Source: Hyphomonas sp. | GTDB taxonomy: Bacteria > Pseudomonadota > Alphaproteobacteria > Caulobacterales > Hyphomonadaceae | Direction of reading: 5' to 3' | NCBI GenBank assembly: GCA_013791775.1 | Contig: VMTE01000013.1 | Coordinates: 104,111 to 168,110, forward strand | DNA length: 64,000 nucleotides | Shown: piece after piece, positions 17,368 to 25,293 of the stretch | Position numbering within the stretch: the stretch's first letter is position 1 | How the letters are laid out: each line of letters opens with the position of its first letter | Notes under the pieces: generated by a model | Database searches by the model: none | Seen by the model: the letters and a program-made list of their open reading frames with translations, nothing else | What the model was told of the DNA's origin: nothing | Translations under genes and position numbers: made by a program

Positions 17368-18213
17368 TCATGCCTCCCCGGCCAGGGTGCCTTCGATGAC
17401 ACCCAGCCTGTCGACTTCGCAGCGTACCACGTCGCCTTCTCTCAGGAACTGGCGCGGATCCATCGCGGCGCCGATCCCGCCGGGCGTTCCCGTGAAGATT
17501 ACGTCGCCGGGTTCAAGCGTCATTGCCCCCGACAGGTGCTCGATCTGCTGCCAGATGTTGAAGATGAGATGCTTCGTGTTCGAGCTCTGCCGCGTTTGGC
17601 CGTTCACGGAACAGGAGATGTTCAATGTGTGCGGGTCTGCGATCTCGTCCGCCGTGGTGATCCAGGGACCGATGGGGGCATGCGTGTCGAAGCTCTTGCC
17701 GAGCGACCATTGCGGGCCGGAATGCTGCCACATGCGCTCGGTCACATCGTTTCCGACGCAATAGCCGAAAATATGGTCCGCCGCCTTGTCTGCCGGGATG
17801 TGCTTTCCGCGCTTGCCGATGATTGCAACGAGCTCGACTTCATAGTCGACAAATGTACCGCCCTTGGCGATCAGGATCGGATCGTAAGGGCCGTTGATGG
17901 ACGTCAGGGCCTTTGTGAACCAGAGCTGCTTGGTGGGTGTTTCCATCTTCGATTCAGCGACATGGTCGGCATAGTTGAGGCCGATTGCCCAGATCTTTCC
18001 GGGGCGTTCGACCGGCGCATGCAGCTTGACGGACGACAGCGGCTGGCCCGTGCCGGCGTCAGCGAGGCGTTGCAGGGAAGTGCGTTGATCGCTCCATTGG
18101 GCGATCAGGTCGATCATGGATCCTGCAAAGCCGGAATCGATGATTGTATCACCCACCACGATGCCAACTTTGGTGTTGCTCTGGCCGGGTTCGGAATAGG
18201 TCGCGAGTTTCAT
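17368..18213 (-). CDS. fumarylacetoacetate hydrolase (FAH) family protein
   Basis: A 281-residue FAH-superfamily enzyme. The N-terminal lobe is short; the catalytic lobe contains KIWAIGLNYADHVAES, the metal-binding FVDYEVELVAIIG, GYCVGNDVTER and the closing EPGDVIFTGTPGGIGAA. Members hydrolyse C-C bonds of ring-cleavage products or isomerise/decarboxylate them with Mg2+ or Mn2+. Here it probably processes the dioxygenase product. The upstream dioxygenase gene ends 70 nt before the start and the monooxygenase begins 3 nt after the stop. Confidence 0.9.
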   Translation of the reverse strand: MKLATYSEPGQSNTKVGIVVGDTIIDSGFAGSMIDLIAQWSDQRTSLQRLADAGTGQPLSSVKLHAPVERPGKIWAIGLNYADHVAESKMETPTKQLWFTKALTSINGPYDPILIAKGGTFVDYEVELVAIIGKRGKHIPADKAADHIFGYCVGNDVTERMWQHSGPQWSLGKSFDTHAPIGPWITTADEIADPHTLNISCSVNGQTRQSSNTKHLIFNIWQQIEHLSGAMTLEPGDVIFTGTPGGIGAAMDPRQFLREGDVVRCEVDRLGVIEGTLAGEA

Positions 18214-18283
18214 CGGATTGTCCTTCAGGCGCCGTGTTTGCGCGCTCTGTTGATGGGGGAGTCGGGCGTGGGAAAGGGCGAGC

Positions 18284-19222
18284 TTATTCTGCTGCCGGTT
18301 GGCCCGCCAGCATGGGATGCGGCGTTCCCCACTGAACGGAGATCAGGCTGGTGAACGACATCTTGTTCGGCGGATCGTCCGCCGTGAACAGGTCGCCGTC
18401 GGTCCAGTGCTCTAGCTCGTGACCCCACGGGTCGCGCCAGTAGTCGAACACCTGGCTACCCATGATGTGGCGTCCGACACCCCAGGCCTGGTCCCGGCCC
18501 TTGGACTTCAGGTGCGCGTGCCCGAGCATCAGGTCGTCCAGGTGAGCCACTTCAAAAGCGGCGTGCAGGAAGCAGGTCGGCTGCGGCAGCTGGGCCAGGA
18601 ACACGGTATGGTGATCTGTGGGCTGATCACCCCGATCACAGCGCAGGAACGCGCCGATGGAGGTGCCGGGCGCCATTTCGATTTCGTCGGACGTCAGGAA
18701 GCCGAAACGGTCCTTGTACCACTTTTCCGATGTGCGGAAGTCCGAGACGTTCAGAACGCAGTGTCCGATGCGCTGGATATGGGAAGGCCCTTGCGCTAGC
18801 CGCACGGTGCCGCGAAGGCGTGGCCGGGCAGTGGCGTTGTTGTGGGGCACATCAAGGCAGTCCGGCCGGGCGGCGGAGACCTGCTGGCCCGCAACGATTT
18901 CCACGAGGAAGCCATCGGGATCGGTCAGGCGGACAACCTGGCCAGCGCCCGGGTCATCGAGGGGTTCGACGGCAACGCCTTCCGCCGCCGCGAGCTTTTC
19001 GAGATCTGCGAGACTTTCAGCGCGCAGGCCGAGGGCCTTGAATGCGGGCTCGCCCGGTTCGGTGACGTGCGCGAAGGGGCGGCCATCGCGGGCCAGGCCA
19101 TAAAGGCGTCCATATTGCGCGGAGCAGGAGAACCCGAAATCCTCCAGGAAAGCCTGCATTTTCGCCAGATCGGGCGCGGCGAAGCGGACATGAGAAATGT
19201 CTTCGATCTTGATTATCGGCAT
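18284..19222 (-). CDS. VOC-superfamily extradiol ring-cleavage dioxygenase
   Basis: A 312-residue two-domain vicinal-oxygen-chelate protein, the usual length of type I extradiol dioxygenases. The C-terminal domain carries the expected iron ligands: His154 (RIGHCVLNV), His220 (CFLHAAFEV) and a Glu in the final motif GHELEHW (Glu269 or Glu271). The N-terminal copy lacks ligands, as normal. The pattern fits 2,3-dihydroxybiphenyl or catechol 2,3-dioxygenase-like enzymes that open catechol rings with O2. It is the first gene of the operon, preceded by an inverted repeat and by the divergent TetR gene, which probably controls it. Confidence 0.88.
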   Translation of the reverse strand: MPIIKIEDISHVRFAAPDLAKMQAFLEDFGFSCSAQYGRLYGLARDGRPFAHVTEPGEPAFKALGLRAESLADLEKLAAAEGVAVEPLDDPGAGQVVRLTDPDGFLVEIVAGQQVSAARPDCLDVPHNNATARPRLRGTVRLAQGPSHIQRIGHCVLNVSDFRTSEKWYKDRFGFLTSDEIEMAPGTSIGAFLRCDRGDQPTDHHTVFLAQLPQPTCFLHAAFEVAHLDDLMLGHAHLKSKGRDQAWGVGRHIMGSQVFDYWRDPWGHELEHWTDGDLFTADDPPNKMSFTSLISVQWGTPHPMLAGQPAAE

Positions 19223-19248
19223 TTTTTGATTTTCCTCCCAGTTTTTAT

Positions 19249-19265
19249 TTAGACTTATAGTCTAA
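19249..19265. promoter_or_regulatory. inverted repeat in the aromatic operon promoter (probable TetR operator)
   Basis: TTAGACT-TAT-AGTCTAA is a perfect 7-bp inverted repeat with 3-nt spacer, 27 nt upstream of the dioxygenase start and about 170 nt upstream of the divergent TetR gene. A closely related site (GACT-TTA-AGTC core) lies downstream of tetR at 20235-20261. The shared AGACT-N3-AGTCT core suggests one regulator binds both. Confidence 0.7.
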
Positions 19266-19431
19266 TAACTGGAAAAGTGCAATCAATCAAGCGATGATCC
19301 AATCACAAGAGGGGGTAAGCCGATGCCGGAAGTGCGCGACCTGCCTGAACCCGGCAGGCTTGAAGCCCGGGGTGCCGTCCAAAGGCGACTTCGGCTTGAC
19401 GTGCCAAGCCTAAGGACAGGATTGTGAGGGG

Positions 19432-20118
19432 ATGACCGGAAAAACCAAATCAGCCCGTCAGGGCCAATCCCCGCAACTGGCGCCCGAGCGGATGGACGCG
19501 AGGCAAAGGCGAACGCGGGAAGCCATCTTGCGCGCCGCCCAGGTCCTGTTTGCCGAGCACCATCCCGAAGACGTCAGCATGGACGATCTGATCCGCACCG
19601 CCGATGTGTCGAAGCAGTCCTTCTATAACCACTTCGCTGACAAGCATGCGCTCGCGCGGGAGATCCTGCGGGTTGGCCGGACGGAAATGGAGGTTCTGGT
19701 CGAGCAGGCCAATCACGGGGAAGAAGATCCGGCAATGCGCGTGGCCAACGGCCTTTGCGTCTACGCGGCGCAGGCCCTGTCGGAGCCGGCGCATGCCAAA
19801 TTGCTGGTTCGCGTCGGCATGGAAGACCTCGGAATCGAGTCCGCCATCAACGCCCATATTGTGGAAGACATGCGGGAGGGGTTGAGACAGCACCGCCTCA
19901 ACGTCTTGACGCTGGAGGCAGGCACCGCCTTCACCATCGGTGTCGGCAGCGCGCTGGTCACGCGTTTGCTCGAAGGCCATTCCCGCGAGATGGCTGTGAT
20001 GCTCAGCCAGCAACTGGTCACGCTGACCCTTCGGGCGTTCGGTCTGGATTCGATCGAAGCCGAGCGGATCGCTTCAGAAGCTGCGGAGCGTATCATCCGT
20101 CCGGCCGCCGCTCAATAA
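19432..20118 (+). CDS. TetR/AcrR family transcriptional regulator
   Basis: A 228-residue regulator. The N-terminal helix-turn-helix (about residues 25-72) reads REAILRAAQVLFAEHHPEDV, then MDDLIRTADVSKQSFYNHFA and DKHALAREIL, a standard TetR DNA-binding domain. The C-terminal ligand pocket is all-helical and not assigned. It diverges from the aromatic-degradation operon, and the inverted repeat in the shared promoter region is the expected operator, so it probably represses the operon until a ring substrate or intermediate binds. A second related operator follows it. Confidence 0.93.
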   Translation: MTGKTKSARQGQSPQLAPERMDARQRRTREAILRAAQVLFAEHHPEDVSMDDLIRTADVSKQSFYNHFADKHALAREILRVGRTEMEVLVEQANHGEEDPAMRVANGLCVYAAQALSEPAHAKLLVRVGMEDLGIESAINAHIVEDMREGLRQHRLNVLTLEAGTAFTIGVGSALVTRLLEGHSREMAVMLSQQLVTLTLRAFGLDSIEAERIASEAAERIIRPAAAQ

Positions 20119-20234
20119 GTTCTGTGTCCCGACCGATCACCAAGGGTTGCCGGCCGGGCCTGTCTCGCGTCGCGGGCAGGGGCTGCTTTGCTCGAAATCA
20201 GGGTCGGCCCGACGGCTTCAGAAAAAGCTCGCCT

Positions 20235-20261
20235 CACAAATGGACTTTAAGTCTATTTGTG
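20235..20261. promoter_or_regulatory. 27-bp imperfect inverted repeat upstream of the small gene at 20307
   Basis: CACAAATgGACT-TTA-AGTCtATTTGTG has 12-nt arms with one mismatched pair (lower case). Its core matches the operator in the aromatic operon promoter. It sits 45 nt before the start of the 62-residue gene and 117 nt after tetR, so it may place that small gene under the same regulator. Confidence 0.65.
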
Positions 20262-20306
20262 GATCTGCTTAGCCCCGATACATCAGCGCCATCCGGGGAG
20301 GACACC

Positions 20307-20495
20307 ATGCGCAACTTCGAAACAAGCCCGAAATCCAGCAAATTTTACCTCAAACTCCCGACGGCGATCCGGCCCGCCCAGTGTGCCATGGGGAGCGCGC
20401 CGGTCGAGGCGGAACGGCGGGCCGCTGAAGCCGCAAGCTATGCCGACGCCTTTCGCAGCGCTTATCCTGCGCTGGCGGAACCGCGTCGTGAGTGA
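20307..20495 (+). CDS. small protein of unknown function (62 aa)
   Basis: A short frame starting ATG 20307 with an excellent ribosome binding site (GGGGAGGA, about 5 nt away) and an inverted repeat operator 45 nt upstream. The protein begins MRNFETSPKSSKFYLKLPTA, contains one cysteine (AQCAMG) and a C-terminal helix EAERRAAEAASYADAFRSAY. It has no signal peptide or membrane segment. It lies between tetR and the convergent phoD gene. The regulatory setting, not homology, is the reason to accept it. It might be an accessory of the aromatic pathway or a small regulator. Confidence 0.5.
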   Translation: MRNFETSPKSSKFYLKLPTAIRPAQCAMGSAPVEAERRAAEAASYADAFRSAYPALAEPRRE

Positions 20496-20639
20496 AGGCC
20501 TCCCGCCAGGAAATTGGCAGGCGAATCATCCTGAAGCCGGCCCGGCTTGACCGGAGCCATCAACGCGGCTTGCACGGCGCTGCGCGCCTCGTTCAAGTGC
20601 CTGGACCGTAAGCTCAGTCCGTCTTGCGGACAGCCGCGA

Positions 20640-22334
20640 TCAGGTTGCGTCTGTCACCGACACGCTGATGCCGTCATGCTGGAGTACAATGGCCCGAATG
20701 GTTTCGGTGTTCTCGTCCGGCTGGAGCACGGTCCGGACGGCGACGAAGTCAGCGCGCGCCCGGTCATTCTGGAGTACGAGCCGGACGTATCCCTGATGGA
20801 GATTGTCCGTCCACAGAACTTCGTCCAGCAGATCCGCGAAGGCAGCGTCGAGGGCGCTCGCCTCCTGCGTGCTGAAGCCCGACTCGACGAAGTCGCCCGG
20901 TGAGGTGATGCCCGCAGTTCCCAGTTCCACGCCCATCGGATTGCCGGCCTCATCGGCGAGCTGGTTCAACCAGAAACTGTGGCTGTCGCCCGTCAGGACG
21001 ATCAGGTCCTGGGCATCGACCGATTTGCACAGGTCATAGAACCGCTCCCGCGCTGCCGGGTAGCCATCCCAGGTATCCGTGTAGAAGGGCAGGTTATGGG
21101 CGCCGAGCCAGGCCATTCGCTTGTGCGCATCAAGGGATTTGTCACCCGGCGCCGGCAGGACACCGGCCCCGATCAGGTCGGGCACTGGAATCCGCGCCAT
21201 GGGAATGGCATTGCCGATCAGGCGCCAGGGCTGGTTGGTCTCGCGGGAACTGGCCAGCGCGGCTTTGAGGTCTGCCTCCATGCCCGGTGACAGCATCGCG
21301 CGCGCGGGATCGCCGATCACGCTGGTGCGGAAGGACTCGTAGTCTTCCGGCGTCTGCAGTTTCGGGCGCCATGCCTCGTAGTCGACCTGCAGGCCGCGGG
21401 CGGTATGGCGGGTTTCCAGTGTGACCAGCGTGGCGAGGTCGCCGAACACGTAGGTGCGCCAGAAATCGAGCCGGCTCTTTCCGGCCTCGGGTTCGCGGAC
21501 GGGCATCCACTCGTAGTAGGCCTGGACCGATGCGGCCCGGCGGGTTTCCCAGAGGCCTTCGGTATCGGGCTGGTGATTCTGTGCGCCGTCTGTCCACGGA
21601 TTGTTGGCGCTCTCGTGGTCATCCCAGCAGCAGAGCAGCGGATGCGCCGCGTGCATGGCGCGTGAGCCCTGATCCGTTTTGTACTGTGCGTGGCGCGTCC
21701 GGTAGTCCTGCAGCGTCACGATCTCGTGCGGGGGATCGTGCGGCCGGCCGATGATGGTTGCGGTGTCCTCGCCCCAGCCGTCGGCGCCGCCATATTCGTA
21801 GATATAGTCGCCGGTGTGGAGAACGAAGTCGATCTCGTCGTCATTGGCAATCGCGCCGTAGGCGTTGAAGAACCCGAACGCATAGTTCGAGCACGAGGCC
21901 AGCGCGATGCCGAGCTTGTTCGGGCCGCTGACCGGCAAAGTGCGCGTGCGACCAGCGGGCGAGACTTCACCCTGCGCGCCGAACTGGTAGTGGTAAACTT
22001 GGCCCGGCAGGAGGCCTGTAACCAGGGCCTTCACGGTCCAGTCGCGCGCTGAGCCGGTTGTGGCTGTGCCGGACGCGACCACATTGGTGAAGTCTGCGTC
22101 GGCGGCGACACGCCAGGTAACATCAAGGTCCGGCAAGTCCGTGGTAATCCGTGTCCAGATGATCAGGCTCGTCGCATCGGGGTCGCCGCTCGCAACGCCG
22201 TGGCGGAAGAGCAGCGAGGCTGCAGCCGTTTGATCGAGGGCTGCCTCTTGCCCGGCGCCGTTCGTAGCGCAGGCGGCGGCCAATCCTCCCGCGCCGACAA
22301 GCGTGAGCGCGTGGCGTCTGCTGATTTTCGTCAT
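20640..22334 (-). CDS. phoD: PhoD-family alkaline phosphatase/phosphodiesterase (copy 1)
   Basis: A 564-residue exported enzyme. I start at ATG 22334, which opens a Tat-type lipoprotein signal (SRRHALTLVGAGGLAAAC). The N-terminal Ig-like domain is followed by the PhoD catalytic domain: iron-ligand Cys in ALASCSNYAFG, HTGDYIYEYGG, CCWDDHESANNPW and TGDSHSFWLNQL. These match the Fe/Ca-dependent PhoD type, which releases phosphate from mono- and diesters outside the cytoplasm. It follows a TBDR gene with a strong hairpin between them; the same order is repeated at 25.3-29.6 kb. Confidence 0.92.
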   Translation of the reverse strand: MTKISRRHALTLVGAGGLAAACATNGAGQEAALDQTAAASLLFRHGVASGDPDATSLIIWTRITTDLPDLDVTWRVAADADFTNVVASGTATTGSARDWTVKALVTGLLPGQVYHYQFGAQGEVSPAGRTRTLPVSGPNKLGIALASCSNYAFGFFNAYGAIANDDEIDFVLHTGDYIYEYGGADGWGEDTATIIGRPHDPPHEIVTLQDYRTRHAQYKTDQGSRAMHAAHPLLCCWDDHESANNPWTDGAQNHQPDTEGLWETRRAASVQAYYEWMPVREPEAGKSRLDFWRTYVFGDLATLVTLETRHTARGLQVDYEAWRPKLQTPEDYESFRTSVIGDPARAMLSPGMEADLKAALASSRETNQPWRLIGNAIPMARIPVPDLIGAGVLPAPGDKSLDAHKRMAWLGAHNLPFYTDTWDGYPAARERFYDLCKSVDAQDLIVLTGDSHSFWLNQLADEAGNPMGVELGTAGITSPGDFVESGFSTQEASALDAAFADLLDEVLWTDNLHQGYVRLVLQNDRARADFVAVRTVLQPDENTETIRAIVLQHDGISVSVTDAT

Positions 22335-22370
22335 CTCGGGGTCTTTCTGTGCGGGTCGCAAGGAATGTAG

Positions 22371-22410
22371 AAAAAAGCAATCAGGGCCGGAGAATAATGC
22401 TCCGGCCCTG
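22371..22410 (-). terminator. hairpin terminator between TBDR 1 and phoD 1
   Basis: A perfect 11-bp stem CAGGGCCGGAG / CTCCGGCCCTG (22382-22392 and 22400-22410) with loop AATAATG. On the minus strand it is followed by ATTGCTTTTTT. It lies 17 nt after the receptor stop and before the phoD start, so it can end the receptor transcript and lower phoD expression. Confidence 0.85.
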
Positions 22411-22427
22411 ACCTTTGGTCCAGTCAA

Positions 22428-24851
22428 TCAGAAGTCAGCAGTCACGGTCAGGGCGACCGTGCGCGGCGCCGAAATCCAGGCTGCGTTGCCGGAGATGCCC
22501 GAGATCCAGTCCTGGTCGAACACGTTGTTCACCGTCAGGCGAAGGTCGATGTTGGACAGGTCTTCCGAGATGGCTTCGCCCGACACGCCCAGATAGAGGT
22601 CGGTGTCATAGTAGGCATCGGCGACCCAGGTGTTGGCGAGGTTCACATACCGGTCGCCTACCCATTTCGCCGACGCGCCGCCGTAGAAGTTGCCTTCGGT
22701 GAAGTCAGCGCTGAACACGAACATGTCTTCCGGAATGCCCGGAACCATGTTGCCCACGGCAATGCCCGCAAGACCGTCCAGCGCGACGTCGCCGGTGCCG
22801 AGGATTTTCGAGTCATTGTTCGTGTACGACCCGTAGAAGCTCCACCGGTCGTTCAGCGCGAACTCCGCTGCGACTTCAAAGCCCGACGATTCAATGCCGC
22901 CGCCGTTGATGTAGCCGCCGTTCGAGGCTTCGAGGTAGTCGATGCCGCCGACGACAACGGCAGTCGGTGCCGGGAAGAGGCGGTTTTCGAACGTGGTGTC
23001 GAAGTACACGACCGATCCGCGCAGACGGTCACCCACGTAACGCACGCCGGCTTCCATGTTCTCCGAAGTCTCGGGGTCCGGGATGCCGTCGCCGGAGATC
23101 ACTTCCAGCACGCCGTCCGGAATGGCTTTGTAGTTTTCGGCAAAGCCGGCGAACAACTCGACGCCCGGCACGGCCGACGGCGCCCAGGATGCACCACCGG
23201 AGAACAGGACATCCGACTCGGTCTCAAGCGTGAAGTTCTCGTCCGGATTGGAGGGGTCGAAATTGTCGACCCGTTCGATCTCGTTGGTGAACTGCTTGAC
23301 GCCGGCGCGGACCGTGAAGTCACCGAACGAGACCGCATCTTCCGCATACCACTTGAAGGTGCTCTGCGGGAAATCGCGGCTGTACTGGACCCAATAGGCC
23401 AGCGCGTCGTAGTCCATGCCGACGCGGGCGTCGGTCAGGCGGTGCCAGTCGCGGTACTCATAGCGCGTGCCGTTCTCGTACCAGATACCGCCGCGGAGCG
23501 TGTTTTCGATGGCGCCGATGGTGGCATCCCATTTGAAGTCAGCGGCAACGCCGTTGCGCTCACGCTGATAGTGTGTGTGGCGGTAGGACTGGACCGGGAT
23601 GGCGTTGCGCGGATAGCAGGCCGGGTCGTAAGCGGCGTTCGAGGTGCCGCCATACGGGAAGGTGAGCGACGAGGCACAGCCGGCTTCAGGGGCCAGTGCG
23701 ACGCCGGCCGGGTCCACGAAGAAGATCTGGCCGAGGAAGGCGCCGCCCATGACGCGGCTGCCGGGCACGTATTCGCTCTCCGGATTGCCGGCGCCGTCTG
23801 CCGTCACGTTGACGAGGTAAGGCGGCACCCAGTCGCCGCGGCCGTCCATGTCGTGGCGATAGACAACGGCCTCGACGTTCAGGCCGTCGAACAGTTCTTT
23901 CTCGCCCTTGAGCCAGAGAAGCGAGTTTTCGCGAAGGGTCGACCAGGCCTGGCGGTAGGACTGGTTCACGTAGGGCGTGTTGGTCCAGTTGCCGATCAGG
24001 CGATCGGATTCGGAATCCGCGTTCCAGTCAGCTTCGGAATAAAGCTGGTCATAGTTGTCTTCGTGCGCATCGTCATAGGACGCATAGGCGGTCCAATCGA
24101 TGCCGAAGAGTTCGCTCGTCAGTTTGCCGGCGATGTGGTCGCGGCGGTTTTCGGCAGAGCCTTCGACATGGTCGGTCGCAGACTGGCTGGACACTGAGAC
24201 CCAGGCTTTCGTGGTGCCGTCAAGGATCGAGCCCGTGTCGTAGGACATGTAGAAGCGCTGGGCATCGAAGTCACCGGCGGTGCCGGAGAAACGGACCCGG
24301 CGTTCGTCTTCCGGGTTGCGCGTCGTGAAGTTGATCGTGCCGCCCAGGGCGTCATTCGAACGCGAGGCGATGTCGGCCGTGCCTTGCGACACTTCGACGG
24401 CGCCGGCGTTCTGCGAGTCGATGTAGCGGTTGGCTTTCGATCCGCCGCCATAGTTCGAACCGCCGTTCGGCAGGCCGTCGACCGTGATGCCGATCTGCTG
24501 TTCGCCGAGATTGTTCTGGAAACCGCGAACGGCCACCCCGGTCGACCAGTCGTCGAAGCCGAACGTATCGCCTTCCTGGACGAGAACGCCCGGGAGGTTG
24601 TCGATCTGGGCCAGGATCGACGCCACGGGGGCTTGTTGCAGGGCCATGGACTCCGTCGATTCGGCGGAGGAGTAGGTCTGGGCCTGTCCCACGATCACGA
24701 TCGTGTCGAGTTCGCGGACGGCCTCATCCTCGGTATTGTCCGTGGCGGCGGTTGCAGCCGTCGTCGCTTCCTGTGCCAAGGCGGCCGAGACGCCGAACAA
24801 AATGCTTGCGGAAGCAAGGAGTGTGCTCTTCCAAAGTGTCATCACTGTCAT
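22428..24851 (-). CDS. TonB-dependent outer-membrane receptor (copy 1, paired with phoD)
   Basis: An 807-residue receptor with a signal peptide (cleavage after SAALAQ), a TonB-box-like ELDTIVIVGQ, a plug domain (about 60-190: ASILAQIDNLPGVLVQEGD, AVRGFQNN, ITVDGLPNGG, AVEVSQGTADI, LGGTINFTT) and a 22-strand-type barrel ending in the outer-membrane signal VALTVTADF. No N-terminal signalling domain. ATG 24851 is used; ATG 24842 is also possible. Being followed by a PhoD phosphatase, it probably imports a phosphorus-containing ligand or its chelate, energised by TonB. Ligand unknown. Confidence 0.92.
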   Translation of the reverse strand: MTVMTLWKSTLLASASILFGVSAALAQEATTAATAATDNTEDEAVRELDTIVIVGQAQTYSSAESTESMALQQAPVASILAQIDNLPGVLVQEGDTFGFDDWSTGVAVRGFQNNLGEQQIGITVDGLPNGGSNYGGGSKANRYIDSQNAGAVEVSQGTADIASRSNDALGGTINFTTRNPEDERRVRFSGTAGDFDAQRFYMSYDTGSILDGTTKAWVSVSSQSATDHVEGSAENRRDHIAGKLTSELFGIDWTAYASYDDAHEDNYDQLYSEADWNADSESDRLIGNWTNTPYVNQSYRQAWSTLRENSLLWLKGEKELFDGLNVEAVVYRHDMDGRGDWVPPYLVNVTADGAGNPESEYVPGSRVMGGAFLGQIFFVDPAGVALAPEAGCASSLTFPYGGTSNAAYDPACYPRNAIPVQSYRHTHYQRERNGVAADFKWDATIGAIENTLRGGIWYENGTRYEYRDWHRLTDARVGMDYDALAYWVQYSRDFPQSTFKWYAEDAVSFGDFTVRAGVKQFTNEIERVDNFDPSNPDENFTLETESDVLFSGGASWAPSAVPGVELFAGFAENYKAIPDGVLEVISGDGIPDPETSENMEAGVRYVGDRLRGSVVYFDTTFENRLFPAPTAVVVGGIDYLEASNGGYINGGGIESSGFEVAAEFALNDRWSFYGSYTNNDSKILGTGDVALDGLAGIAVGNMVPGIPEDMFVFSADFTEGNFYGGASAKWVGDRYVNLANTWVADAYYDTDLYLGVSGEAISEDLSNIDLRLTVNNVFDQDWISGISGNAAWISAPRTVALTVTADF

Positions 24852-25293
24852 CCAACTGTTAGGCCGGGCGAGACCCTCGTTCGCCCAGATTTTATCCATC
24901 AACGACTGCGAACTTTTCGTCAGTGCGCAGCTGAGGTCAGCGACGAGCTAGGAAACGGGCATGACGTGCGTGTGAAACAATTGGGTCGGTTTTGTAACGT
25001 ACACGGCGCGACGATCGACACGTTCATCAGAGGTTTGCGCATCTTCCGAAAAGGCTACACGCCAAGTTCAGAGTTGCGACAAGCGAGGCGTCGCCGCGCG
25101 TCAAATGTGCCGGGCGTGTTCCGGAAACCCGGAGGCGCCGCTAGGACTTCGCGCGTTGATGTGCCATTTTTGCCGCAGACACGGACGGCGCACTGACGGG
25201 CGCGCCGAGCCGTTGACGCAGCGTGGCGATACCAGCGCGCTCGCGAGACGCCGAAACGTCTCGCTTACGCCTGGCACCGCCGGTTCAGCCGGT
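24852..25293. other. 440-nt noncoding region upstream of TBDR 1
   Basis: No convincing gene. It must hold the promoter of receptor 1. A GTGAAAC/GTAACGT repeat lies at 24972-25000. A hairpin GCGAGACG-CCGAAA-CGTCTCGC (25243-25264) lies 30 nt beyond the phoD 2 stop without a T-run, perhaps a weak terminator. A direct repeat CCGGTTCAGCCGGTTCA lies near 25280. A Pho-box-like CTGTCAT-CCAA-CTGTTAG (24845-24862, plus strand) overlaps the receptor start. Confidence 0.5.
24972..25000 (-). promoter_or_regulatory. weak 11-nt-phased repeat upstream of TBDR 1
   Basis: On the plus strand GTGAAAC and GTAACGT start 22 nt apart, i.e. two helical turns, with a less similar GGGTCGG between them. The same layout, better preserved, is found upstream of TBDR 2 (29719-29747). 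Phased heptamers are how PhoB boxes are built (CTGTCAT-N4 units), but the bases match only partly. Confidence 0.3.

Noticed and set aside
20547-20903. A 118-codon frame on the plus strand opposite the phoD 1 end
   Set aside because: Mostly antisense to phoD and without ribosome binding site or motif.
24845-24862. CTGTCAT-CCAA-CTGTTAG, an almost perfect Pho box on the plus strand
   Set aside because: It overlaps the start codon of the receptor and points away from it, with no gene to the right on that strand; kept only as a note.
25243-25264. Hairpin GCGAGACG/CGTCTCGC after phoD 2 as a terminator
   Set aside because: No T-run on the minus strand; recorded only as a weak possibility.
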